Below, one piece after another: positions 17,910 through 25,579 of a stretch of 51,224 nt of DNA. The stretch comes from Pseudomonadota bacterium (GTDB lineage Bacteria > Pseudomonadota > Alphaproteobacteria > Sphingomonadales > Sphingomonadaceae), in contig JAEWEY010000009.1 in NCBI GenBank assembly GCA_023389105.1, forward strand, positions 1 through 51,224, in the 5' to 3' direction. A program made the position numbers and the translations under genes. Position 1 is the stretch's first letter. Each line of letters begins with the position of its first letter. The notes below the pieces were generated by a model. That model searched no databases. It worked only from the letters and a program-made list of their open reading frames with translations, and had not been told where the DNA came from.

Positions 17910-17935
17910 CGAAGCTAGAAGGCAAGGAAACAGCA

Positions 17936-19444
17936 ATGGCCACCGCCGCTCCCGCCAAGACCCGCACCAAGAAGGCTGCGCCCGCCGACACCCAGGCGCC
18001 GGCGACGACCAGCAACCTGACCGGCCGCGTCAGCCAGGTCATCGGCGCCGTCGTCGACGTGATGTTCGAAGGCGACCTGCCGCCGATCCTTTCAGCGCTG
18101 GAGACGGACAATGGCGGCAACCGCCTGGTCCTCGAAGTCGCGCAGCACCTCGGTGAGAATGTCGTCCGCACCATCGCCATGGACTCGACCGATGGCCTGA
18201 CCCGCGGCCAGACGGTCAACGCCACGGGCTCGCAGATCCGCGTCCCGGTCGGCCCGAAGACGCTCGGCCGCATCATGAACGTCATCGGCGAACCGATCGA
18301 CGAGCGCGGCCCGATCGGCAGCGACCTGTCGGCGCCGATCCACGCCGAGGCTCCGGCCTTCGTCGACCAGTCTACCGAAGCCGCCATTCTCGTCACCGGC
18401 ATCAAGGTCATCGATCTCCTTGCCCCCTACGCGAAGGGCGGCAAGATCGGCCTGTTCGGCGGTGCCGGCGTCGGCAAGACCGTGCTGATCCAGGAGCTGA
18501 TCAACAACATCGCCAAGGGACACGGCGGCGTGTCGGTGTTCGCCGGCGTCGGCGAGCGGACCCGCGAGGGCAACGACCTCTACCACGAGTTCCTCGACGC
18601 GGGCGTTATCGCCAAGGACGCCGATGGCAACCCGACGCCGGAAGGCTCCAAGGTCGCCCTCGTGTTCGGCCAGATGAACGAGCCGCCGGGAGCGCGCGCC
18701 CGCGTTGCTCTCTCGGGTCTGACCCAGGCCGAATATTTCCGCGACCAGGAAGGCCAGGACGTGCTCTTCTTCGTCGACAACATCTTCCGCTTCACCCAGG
18801 CCGGCTCGGAAGTGTCGGCGCTGCTCGGCCGTATTCCTTCGGCCGTGGGCTACCAGCCGACCTTGTCGACCGACATGGGCGCGCTGCAGGAGCGCATCAC
18901 CTCCACCAACAAGGGCTCGATCACCTCGGTGCAGGCCATTTACGTGCCGGCGGACGACTTGACCGACCCGGCGCCCGCCACCTCGTTCGCGCACTTGGAC
19001 GCGACGACGACGCTGAGCCGCGCGATTTCGGAGCTGGGCATCTACCCGGCCGTCGACCCGCTCGACTCCGTCAGCCGCGTTCTGACCCCGGCCGTCGTCG
19101 GCCAGGAGCACTACGAAGTGGCGCGTGCCGTCCAGGAGACGCTGCAGAAGTACAAGTCGCTGCAGGACATCATCGCGATCCTCGGCATGGACGAGCTTTC
19201 CGAAGAGGATAAGCTGGTCGTCAGCCGCGCCCGCAAGATCCAGCGCTTCCTGTCGCAGCCATTCCACGTCGCCGAGGTCTTCACCGGCATCCCGGGCAAG
19301 TTCGTCCAGGTCGAAGACACCGTCCGTTCTTTCAAGGCGGTGGTGAACGGCGAGTACGATCACCTCCCCGAGAACGCCTTCTACATGGTCGGCGGCATCG
19401 AGGAAGCGGTCGCCAAGGCCGAGAAGCTGGCGCAGGACGCCTAA
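17936..19444 (+). CDS. atpD: F1F0 ATP synthase subunit beta
   Basis: The 502-residue catalytic subunit of F1. Walker A is GGAGVGKT at 175-182; the catalytic Glu lies in GVGERTREGNDL, and the beta signature PAPATSFAHLDATTTLSR is present. Compared with the usual 460-470 residues it has an N-terminal extension of about 30 Ala/Pro/Lys-rich residues (TKKAAPADTQAPATTSN) before NLTGRVSQVIG, a feature I recall from sphingomonad relatives. It is 26 nt downstream of atpG. A small Cys-rich frame begins 15 nt after its stop. Confidence 0.99.
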   Translation: MATAAPAKTRTKKAAPADTQAPATTSNLTGRVSQVIGAVVDVMFEGDLPPILSALETDNGGNRLVLEVAQHLGENVVRTIAMDSTDGLTRGQTVNATGSQIRVPVGPKTLGRIMNVIGEPIDERGPIGSDLSAPIHAEAPAFVDQSTEAAILVTGIKVIDLLAPYAKGGKIGLFGGAGVGKTVLIQELINNIAKGHGGVSVFAGVGERTREGNDLYHEFLDAGVIAKDADGNPTPEGSKVALVFGQMNEPPGARARVALSGLTQAEYFRDQEGQDVLFFVDNIFRFTQAGSEVSALLGRIPSAVGYQPTLSTDMGALQERITSTNKGSITSVQAIYVPADDLTDPAPATSFAHLDATTTLSRAISELGIYPAVDPLDSVSRVLTPAVVGQEHYEVARAVQETLQKYKSLQDIIAILGMDELSEEDKLVVSRARKIQRFLSQPFHVAEVFTGIPGKFVQVEDTVRSFKAVVNGEYDHLPENAFYMVGGIEEAVAKAEKLAQDA

Positions 19445-19459
19445 GCCCTGACCGGCGCT

Positions 19460-19633
19460 CTGAGCCTTGACGATTGCGTCAATGACGTCTGCCCCTGGTC
19501 CGGCGAGCCGGTTAGCGCGGACAGCCTGACGCAATATCGCGGCAAGGTCGTCGGCTTCTGCAACCCGGGGTGCCGCGACAAGTTCGACGCGGCTACCCGC
19601 GCATTCGACGCCCGAATTGAAGGCAAGGAATAA
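19460..19633 (+). CDS. Small Cys-rich (YHS/TRASH-like) protein between atpD and atpC, probable CTG start
   Basis: The atpD-atpC gap is an open frame in the same register as atpD, running straight on from the atpD TAA. There is no ATG, GTG or TTG in frame; reading from CTG at 19460 gives 57 residues (MSLDDCVNDVCPWSGEPV if CTG is read as Met). Cys6, Cys11, Cys34 and Cys38 occur in CPWSGEP and GFCNPGCRDKF, resembling YHS/TRASH metal-binding modules; similar small proteins in sphingomonads are, from memory, loosely labelled glutathione S-transferase. The stop overlaps the atpC ATG (TAATG), which supports translation. No Shine-Dalgarno sequence precedes the CTG, so initiation may depend on ribosomes finishing atpD; readthrough of TAA is an alternative. 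A metal-linked or assembly role is only a guess. Confidence 0.7.
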   Translation: MSLDDCVNDVCPWSGEPVSADSLTQYRGKVVGFCNPGCRDKFDAATRAFDARIEGKE

Positions 19634-19890
19634 TGGCCGATCTGCATTTTGAACTCGTCACGCCCGACCGGCTGGTTATGTCCGACGACGTCTACATGGT
19701 CGTCGTTCCGGGCACCGAGGGCGAAAGCGGCATCATGGCCGGCCATGCGCCCTACATGACGACGCTGCGCAACGGCGCGATCGCGGTCTATCGCAGCCAG
19801 GGCGGCCAGCCCGAGCGGATCGAAGTCACCGGCGGCTTCGCCGAGGTAAGCGACAAGGGCCTCACCGTCCTCGCCGAGAGCGCCGGCTGA
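19633..19890 (+). CDS. atpC: F1F0 ATP synthase subunit epsilon, short form
   Basis: Subunit epsilon of F1, 85 residues. It covers the N-terminal beta-sandwich that binds gamma and the c-ring (MADLHFELVTPDRLVMSDDV, GTEGESGIMAGHAPYMTTLR, GGFAEVSDKGLTVLAESAG) and then stops. The C-terminal two-helix domain of about 45 residues, which inhibits ATP hydrolysis in E. coli and Bacillus, is missing. The TGA is not followed by a frameshifted remainder, so this is a genuine short form. Its start overlaps the stop of the small Cys-rich gene by one base. No terminator is evident downstream. Confidence 0.96.
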   Translation: MADLHFELVTPDRLVMSDDVYMVVVPGTEGESGIMAGHAPYMTTLRNGAIAVYRSQGGQPERIEVTGGFAEVSDKGLTVLAESAG

Positions 19891-19916
19891 TACTTCTGAA
19901 ATCCTGACGAACATCA

Positions 19917-19931
19917 TTAACGGTTCGTTAG
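19917..19931 (+). promoter_or_regulatory. CtrA-like box upstream of GT2 gene
   Basis: TTAA-cggttcg-TTAG at 19917-19931 matches the CtrA consensus TTAA-N7-TTAA with one mismatch. It lies 46 bp before the GT2 start. Binding is inferred from the consensus alone. Confidence 0.4.
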
Positions 19932-19944
19932 ACGCCCTCCCCTA

Positions 19945-19974
19945 AATCCCGTTGCCAAGGGTCAACGGGGGATT
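19945..19974 (+). promoter_or_regulatory. Hairpin covering the ribosome-binding site of the GT2 gene
   Basis: AATCCCGTTG (19945-19954) can pair with CAACGGGGGATT (19963-19974), leaving two bulged G residues. The 3' arm contains the Shine-Dalgarno GGGGGA just before the ATG at 19977, so folding would hide the translation start. It could be a translational control element. Confidence 0.4.
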
Positions 19975-19976
19975 GA

Positions 19977-21236
19977 ATGCGTCACGAGCCGCTGCGGCAA
20001 TTCGAGCTTGCTAGCAACGCGCCAGGCGAGGGCGTGGACGTGACCATCGTCATGCCGTGCCTGAACGAGGTTCAGTGCCTCGAGCATTGCATCGCCAACG
20101 CCAAGCAAGCCGTCGAGCAGATCGCGGCTCGTTACGGCCTGAGCAGCGAGATCCTGATCGCCGACAACGGCTCGACCGACGGCAGCCAGCAACTCGCCAC
20201 CAGGCTCGGCGCACGCGTCGTCGACGTTGCCGAGCGCGGATATGGCGCCGCCCTCATCGGCGGCAGCAGGGCTGCGTACGGCAAGTACGTCCTGATGGGC
20301 GACGCCGACGGCAGCTACGACTTTACGGACGGCGTTGCGATGATCGGCGAGCTCGAAGCCGGTGCCGAGCTGTGCATGGGATCGCGCTTCAAGGGCGGCA
20401 TTTCGCCGGGCGCAATGCCGTGGAAGAACCGCTACATCGGCAATCCCGTCCTGACCGGCATCCTCAACATCTTTTTCCGGCCTGGCATTTCGGACGCCCA
20501 TTCGGGCCTGCGCGCGATCCGCAAGGACGCGTTCCTGAAGCTCGACTTGACCGGCGCCGGCATGGAATTCGCCAGCGAAATGGTCATCAAGGCCGCGCTG
20601 CAGCGGATCCGCATTACCGAAACGCCGGTGAAGCTCCTCCCCGACCTCCGCGACCGCGCGCCCCACCTCCGCCCCTGGCGCGACGGCTGGCGCCACCTGC
20701 GCTACCTTTTCATGCTCTCGCCGACATGGGCGTTCGGCGTTCCGGCGCTGACAGCCATGGGTCTCGCAACCATCATTCTCTTCGTGGCGTCTCTCCATCT
20801 TCTCGGCATCGCCCCCGGCCTCGGACCGTTTGGCGCGAGTTGGACCATTGCCGCCGGCTTTCTGTTCGCGACGGGCCATTTCGCGGCGATGACCGCCTTG
20901 GCCACGCACTTCCACGGCGTCCGGAGCGGCTACCGGCAGCTTCGGCCAATGGTGCAACGGTTTGCTCGAATGCTGACGCTCGAGACGCTCTTGATCGCGG
21001 GCTGCGGAATGGTTTTCGCGGCTCTTATCGGCTTCGTGCTGATTGCCATCTACTGGTCAAACAGCGGCTTCCGCGCTTTGCCGAACACCCTGCCGCTTGT
21101 CCTTGCATCCGTGCTGGGCGCGACTGGCGCTCAGACGATTTTCGGCGGATTTCTCCTTGCCATCATCGCCGGTCATCGCGCCGATTTCGCCAGCGAAGAG
21201 AGCGGTTTGGCATATCCTCGTCCGCGACATGCCTAA
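19977..21236 (+). CDS. Family 2 glycosyltransferase with C-terminal membrane domain
   Basis: A 419-residue GT2 enzyme of the polyprenyl-phosphate sugar synthase (DPM1/GtrB-like) type. The GT-A fold occupies residues 20-235 with nucleotide-binding motifs IADNGSTDGS (61-70) and GDADGSYDF (108-116), then SGLRAIRKDAF and GAGMEFASEMV. The C-terminal 180 residues hold about four membrane spans. Such enzymes move a sugar from a nucleotide donor to undecaprenyl phosphate at the inner membrane, supplying GT-C enzymes outside. That fits the GtrA-like flippase candidate, which overlaps its 3' end by 8 nt, and the three GT-C-like proteins downstream. A hairpin over its ribosome-binding site and a CtrA-like box suggest regulation. 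Confidence 0.9.
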   Translation: MRHEPLRQFELASNAPGEGVDVTIVMPCLNEVQCLEHCIANAKQAVEQIAARYGLSSEILIADNGSTDGSQQLATRLGARVVDVAERGYGAALIGGSRAAYGKYVLMGDADGSYDFTDGVAMIGELEAGAELCMGSRFKGGISPGAMPWKNRYIGNPVLTGILNIFFRPGISDAHSGLRAIRKDAFLKLDLTGAGMEFASEMVIKAALQRIRITETPVKLLPDLRDRAPHLRPWRDGWRHLRYLFMLSPTWAFGVPALTAMGLATIILFVASLHLLGIAPGLGPFGASWTIAAGFLFATGHFAAMTALATHFHGVRSGYRQLRPMVQRFARMLTLETLLIAGCGMVFAALIGFVLIAIYWSNSGFRALPNTLPLVLASVLGATGAQTIFGGFLLAIIAGHRADFASEESGLAYPRPRHA

Positions 21237-21654
21237 CCAGGCGCCGGCCGTCGCAGCTCAATTCGGCCGGTTCTGCGCCGTGGGGCTGCTCTCCGTTGCG
21301 ATCAACAATCTCTTCATCGTCGTGCTGACGGAATTGTTGGGCATCCATTACCTGCTGTCGATCCTGATTTGCTTTGTGCTGGCGACGGCATCCGGCTTTG
21401 TGCTCAACCGAAATTGGTCGTTTCGAAAAGATGGGAAGACCCAGCGGCGCGAGTTGATCAGATATGTCATCGTGACCGTCGGCGGCATCTGTTTCAGCTT
21501 GTTGGCGAGCTGGATGCTGATGCAGCGCGGCGTACCCTATTACGTGACGATGGTCGGGATTGCCTTACTCATGGCGCCTCTCAACTTCATTGCTCATCGA
21601 GCATGGAGCTTCGGCGTTCACCTGACCGCCGGTCCGAAGGAGCGTTTGTCATGA
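21229..21654 (+). CDS. GtrA-family membrane protein
   Basis: A 141-residue protein with four hydrophobic segments (AVGLLSVAINNLFIVVLTEL; YLLSILICFVLATASGFVLN; YVIVTVGGICFSLLASWML; VTMVGIALLMAPLNFIAHR) and the GtrA hallmarks QFGRFCAVG near the start and LNRNWSFRK after span 2. GtrA proteins are thought to flip polyprenyl-phosphate-linked sugars across the inner membrane. The start ATG at 21229 overlaps the GT2 gene by 8 nt, and its TGA overlaps the methyltransferase ATG (ATGA), so the three genes are translationally coupled. Confidence 0.93.
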   Translation: MPNQAPAVAAQFGRFCAVGLLSVAINNLFIVVLTELLGIHYLLSILICFVLATASGFVLNRNWSFRKDGKTQRRELIRYVIVTVGGICFSLLASWMLMQRGVPYYVTMVGIALLMAPLNFIAHRAWSFGVHLTAGPKERLS

Positions 21655-22583
21655 ACGCCGTTGTTGTCGCAAATGGCGCAGCGGGTCTGCCAACCAGACG
21701 CGGCGATGCCGAAGCTTATGCGTCGTGCCCCGGCAAATCTTCCGATTGCCAATTCGGTCGCAAACCGCAGATCTCGCTTTCCGTTCCGGAACTCAGTGGC
21801 GCCACGGTTTCCGTCCATCGTTGCCAAACCTGCGGCCTGGGCGTGACGCGCCCTGCAATGCCTGATGTCTCCGCGCTCTACCAGGATAGGGAAAGCGAGG
21901 ATTTCCAGGATAGAGACTCCGGCGTCGTCGCCAGCATCAAGGCGACGGCCTTTGCGCTTCTGGCCAAGCGGCTGTTGCGGCGCGTGGACTTTGAACCACG
22001 GCACGTCATCGATTTCGCCTGCGGAAATGGTGTGATTACTGCGGCCTTCGCAGCAGCGCTTCCAAATTCAAGCGTGATCGGCCTCGACTTTTTCGAAACA
22101 AACCCCGCCTCCCTGCCGGCAGCGAATTACCGATCCTTTGCAGAATCGGCGCCGCTGATCGGGAAGGCAGACCTTCTACTGTGTTTCCACGCGCTCGAAC
22201 ATGACGACGATCCGCATCGCTTTATTCAGCGGCTAACCTCTTTCGTCGCTCCCGGCGGACGTTTGATCATAGAGGTTCCAAACGTCGATTGTGTCTGGAC
22301 CCCTTGGTTCGGGAAGGCCTGCAACAACTGGTATCTTCCTTACCACCGACTGCACTTCAATCGCAGCACGCTGCGCGCGTTGATGGAAGCCAACGGGCTG
22401 GAGGTCGTGGAAGAGCAGGCTGTCTGCAGCGCTACCATCGCGATGTCGCTAAGCCGCGCGTTAGGGCTAAAATATAACGCGCTGTTCTTCGCCGCCGGCG
22501 TGCTTTTCAGGCCCTTTCAACTGTTGGCCGAAAAACTGAGCGGTCAGCCAAGCGCCCTGCGCATTATCGTGCGGAAGCCCTGA
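21651..22583 (+). CDS. SAM-dependent methyltransferase with N-terminal Cys motif
   Basis: A 310-residue class I methyltransferase. The SAM site motif I is HVIDFACGNGVITAAFA around residues 117-133, then VIGLDFFETN, LLLCFHALEHDDDP and APGGRLIIEVPN, the usual order of the Methyltransf_23 group. N-terminal Cys pairs (CPGKSSDC and HRCQTCGLGVTRP) recall the zinc-like N-terminus of sugar and lipid methyltransferases in polysaccharide clusters. It probably methylates a sugar or glycolipid made by this cluster; the substrate is unknown. The ATG at 21651 overlaps the GtrA stop. Its last 20 bases overlap the 3' end of the convergent GT4 gene. Confidence 0.88.
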   Translation: MNAVVVANGAAGLPTRRGDAEAYASCPGKSSDCQFGRKPQISLSVPELSGATVSVHRCQTCGLGVTRPAMPDVSALYQDRESEDFQDRDSGVVASIKATAFALLAKRLLRRVDFEPRHVIDFACGNGVITAAFAAALPNSSVIGLDFFETNPASLPAANYRSFAESAPLIGKADLLLCFHALEHDDDPHRFIQRLTSFVAPGGRLIIEVPNVDCVWTPWFGKACNNWYLPYHRLHFNRSTLRALMEANGLEVVEEQAVCSATIAMSLSRALGLKYNALFFAAGVLFRPFQLLAEKLSGQPSALRIIVRKP

Positions 22584-23715
22584 CCCCATAGGCTGCTTCC
22601 ACGACACGTTGCGAACCGGCAATCGAAAGCCGCTCCTGATTCTCCTTGAACCATTCGTGAGTGGACACGCGCAGCGCGCTTGCGTCCGCCAGACAGGCTA
22701 GGATCGCCTTGGCGAAATGCTGCGGATCTGCGGGCTGGGCGACAAAGCCATTGCGTCCCTGCTCGATAAGCTCGGTTGCTGCATTGTCTTCCCCAACAGC
22801 GACGACGGCAGGAACGCCGCGTGCCGAGGCTTCCACGACGATCAATCCGTAACCTTCACGCGCGGACGGCTGCACGACTGCAGCCGCGTGGCGCATGGCA
22901 AGATCGAGCTCTTCATCTGATGCGAAACCTGGCATCGAGACCGAGGAGCCAATGCCCAGCTCGGTCACGCGATCAGCGATCCGGGCCTTGTCCGGCCCTT
23001 CGCCGAAAAGGATGAAACGCGTTTCCGGGGCCGCCGCAATAACAAGTGGCAGCGCTTCCACCAGCAGGTCGAGCCGTTTCTCCGGGATCATCCGTCCCGC
23101 GTAGACCAGCGTCGTCGGCGTGGCGGCTTCGGCGCTTTCCTTGCGACCTCCGGAGTAAAGGCCCGACAAGGGCACGGGAGGCGGCGACAGGCCCAACAAA
23201 CGAAGCCGCTCACCATGGAGACGGCTGAAGCAATAGGCTTGCTGCGGGACCCGGGCGCAGAGCTTCTGAACCCACCAACCGATAATCCCGGCGCGGCCGA
23301 GATAGTCGTCCCAGTACTGGCGGCTCCAGACCTCGAACCAGTCGACCGCGATCCGATACCGAGAAATGGGAAGGACGACGGCTGCCGCAAGCAACGAAAA
23401 AAACGGAAACGAGGCCATGTGCAGCTGATCGTAGCGACGCGGGTTGCGCAACAGATGCAAGAACACTCCGAGGCCAAATCGCAGCGGTGGCAGGATGCGC
23501 CGCTTACCGCTCTTGTACAAAGGCATGCGCGGACCAGCGGCAATTACATTGACGCCGGCCACGTGCGGCGGCTGATCATCGTTCCATTGTTGCAGAGTCA
23601 GATAGGTTACTTCGTGCCCTGCCGCGGCAAGTCGCTCGGCCAACGCACGATACCAGCGCTCCCCACCGCCGATCGTCCAAGGGAACAGGCAGTCGTAAAT
23701 TATGCAGATCCGCAT
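22564..23715 (-). CDS. Family 4 glycosyltransferase (GT-B)
   Basis: A 383-residue GT-B enzyme. The N-terminal domain opens with MRICIIYDCLFPWTIGGGER, the glycine-rich acceptor loop. The C-terminal domain contains LVYAGRMIPEKRLDLLVEAL and the retaining-GT signature REGYGLIVVEASARGVPAV with the E-x7-E pair. It should transfer a sugar from a nucleotide donor on the cytoplasmic face during polysaccharide or glycolipid synthesis. The ATG at 23715 lies 5 nt after the stop of the upstream membrane protein gene, so the two form an operon. An in-frame extension to 23760 was rejected because it would overlap that gene. Confidence 0.93.
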   Translation of the reverse strand: MRICIIYDCLFPWTIGGGERWYRALAERLAAAGHEVTYLTLQQWNDDQPPHVAGVNVIAAGPRMPLYKSGKRRILPPLRFGLGVFLHLLRNPRRYDQLHMASFPFFSLLAAAVVLPISRYRIAVDWFEVWSRQYWDDYLGRAGIIGWWVQKLCARVPQQAYCFSRLHGERLRLLGLSPPPVPLSGLYSGGRKESAEAATPTTLVYAGRMIPEKRLDLLVEALPLVIAAAPETRFILFGEGPDKARIADRVTELGIGSSVSMPGFASDEELDLAMRHAAAVVQPSAREGYGLIVVEASARGVPAVVAVGEDNAATELIEQGRNGFVAQPADPQHFAKAILACLADASALRVSTHEWFKENQERLSIAGSQRVVEAAYGVRASAR

Positions 23716-23720
23716 CGAAG

Positions 23721-25478
23721 TCAGATGCCTTTGAAATCGACGATAGCGGGGCGCAGACAATGGGGCATGCGGTCGTCGACGGTTCTTCGCATAGCCTCAA
23801 ACCGGCTGCTGACCACCGGGACATTCGGCATGAACCCTACGCGCTGCATGTCTTCGCGCGAAAGCATCGTCACTGGGCCGATATTGCAAAGGTGCATGAT
23901 CATGGCCGAGTTCACGCGATTACCCGACACGCGGATGGGCTGATTGCGCAAGTCGGCGAAGTTTCTCACCTGATCCAGAGGATGGCGTGCCCACGATCCG
24001 TCCATGGGGTTGGAAACAGCGGTGTCGATGACCACGAACGAACTGCGCTGAGCCCCAACGAGCTTCTCCAACGCAAGATAAGGTTGGGCGAAAGATCGGG
24101 TGGTCGTCGCCAGAAACGGCAGCATAAGAAAAGCGGAGACTACGCTCGGAACTATGACGAGGCCGTCCGCTTTGTCCCCCCATTGCACTGCAAGTTCGCG
24201 GTATCCATAGCCCGCGAGCAAAGCGAAGCTTCCGAGGTAAGGACCAAGGTATCGGTAGCCCCAGCCAAGCCCTTGGTAAGGCATCACCAGTCCAACGATT
24301 CCTAGCCAAAGCAAGATTCCGAGCAGCAAGCTGCCGGGCAACCCGCCGCAACGGCGCACAACCGGAACTGCCGCAAGGATCAGCGGAAGTAGCGCAGCGT
24401 TCTGCCACGCGAAAAATCGTAACAGGTTCAGGACCATCAAGCCCATTGTCCCCGGCGTTCGATGCGTCAGCAGTGGTAGCACCCGCTCAGAAAGAAACTC
24501 GCGATGGCTCTCGCCAAGACCCTGAACGATCGTGGGATCGGACTGCACGGAAAGCAGAAGCGGATAGGCCGCCCACCACGCGACGATAAGAGAGTAGGCG
24601 ACGCCGTACAAAAGCACCACGCGCCAACGCCCCTGCCGCAATCGCCACAACAGGAACGGTGCGATGAAGACGGGATGGAAGACCAGTTGATGCAGTCCCA
24701 CCGCCAGAAACCCAACCAGGATCGCCGCCGCGTGGCCGACCTTTCCACCGCGCAGAAACATCGCGAGCCAGACGAGATTCAAGGCCATGTGCGCCGTCAC
24801 GGAGAAAGGCGTCATCGCCGTGATCAGCATCTGGGCGGACAAGCCATAAATCAGCAGCACAACCCAGCACGCCTTCTCGTCGCGACCGAATTCCCGGCGC
24901 GCGATGTCTAGCAACGCCCAGCCGCCGGCGACCGCGAGGAGCGGGTTGAACCAGATCGGATTGGCAAATTTCGAGAAGGCGAGCCGCAGCATCGCATTGA
25001 CCGGCAGATAGCCCGATACCAGGCCGACGGGCATTTTCTCATTGACGAGAAAGTCCGGAACCAGAGCCCCGGCGTAGGGCCGCCAAACCGGTGGCAACGG
25101 CTGAGCAAGCTGGCCCTTCGCATAGATCGCCATGTCGAAGACGACCATGTGCTCGTCACGCGACAGCGGATAGTTCGCGAAAATCGCGATCGCGCCAAGG
25201 GTGATTAGCCCCGCAATACCAGCGCCGGCAGCCAGCAAAGCCCAATTTGACGGCAGGCGAGCGGGAAGCCGAAGACCGGTCTTCGCAAACATTGCGCCGC
25301 AGATTACGACCGCGAGGATCAGGAGAACCGGCACGTCCTGTGTTTGTGCCTGATACAAGGTAAGCGAGTTTCCGCGGGCTGTCAGACAACTGGCGGAGAG
25401 AATGAAGATGAGGATTGCGCAAATGGCGACGTTCTTGCGCCAGGTCGCAACTTCGATCGCTGTGGACGCGTCACTCAT
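23721..25478 (-). CDS. Large polytopic membrane protein, GT-C-like
   Basis: About 585 residues with some 11-12 hydrophobic segments. I do not recognise a named family with certainty. After the first two or three spans, the stretch YPLSRDEHMVVFDMAIYAKG holds acidic residues where PMT/ArnT-type GT-C enzymes keep their catalytic Asp/Glu. The final 130 residues are hydrophilic and may be a periplasmic domain. In this context a membrane glycosyltransferase using polyprenyl-linked sugars is likely. The start chosen is ATG at 25478 (MSDASTAIEVATWRKNVAIC); a GTG 18 bases upstream has a better-placed purine stretch and is possible. First gene of a two-gene operon with the GT4. Confidence 0.7.
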   Translation of the reverse strand: MSDASTAIEVATWRKNVAICAILIFILSASCLTARGNSLTLYQAQTQDVPVLLILAVVICGAMFAKTGLRLPARLPSNWALLAAGAGIAGLITLGAIAIFANYPLSRDEHMVVFDMAIYAKGQLAQPLPPVWRPYAGALVPDFLVNEKMPVGLVSGYLPVNAMLRLAFSKFANPIWFNPLLAVAGGWALLDIARREFGRDEKACWVVLLIYGLSAQMLITAMTPFSVTAHMALNLVWLAMFLRGGKVGHAAAILVGFLAVGLHQLVFHPVFIAPFLLWRLRQGRWRVVLLYGVAYSLIVAWWAAYPLLLSVQSDPTIVQGLGESHREFLSERVLPLLTHRTPGTMGLMVLNLLRFFAWQNAALLPLILAAVPVVRRCGGLPGSLLLGILLWLGIVGLVMPYQGLGWGYRYLGPYLGSFALLAGYGYRELAVQWGDKADGLVIVPSVVSAFLMLPFLATTTRSFAQPYLALEKLVGAQRSSFVVIDTAVSNPMDGSWARHPLDQVRNFADLRNQPIRVSGNRVNSAMIMHLCNIGPVTMLSREDMQRVGFMPNVPVVSSRFEAMRRTVDDRMPHCLRPAIVDFKGI

Positions 25479-25579
25479 GAACCGCGCGGTAACCACAATT
25501 TCCCAAGAAATGGTGACCGGCTGCCCTAATTTCGCTGGTTAGCTTGGCTTTTACCAACGACCGCTAGAGCTATCGAGCG

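Noticed and set aside
18092..19534. A 480-codon minus-strand frame antisense to atpD
   Set aside because: Same cause; no motif and no plausible start.
20057..21328. A 423-codon alternative plus-strand frame within the GT2 gene
   Set aside because: Arg/Pro-rich, no motifs; the GT2 frame carries all family signatures.
25497..25579. CtrA-like half-sites (CTAA and TTAG) between the divergent membrane protein genes
   Set aside because: The half-sites are not at the TTAA-N7-TTAA spacing, and the second half is TTTA; too weak to list.
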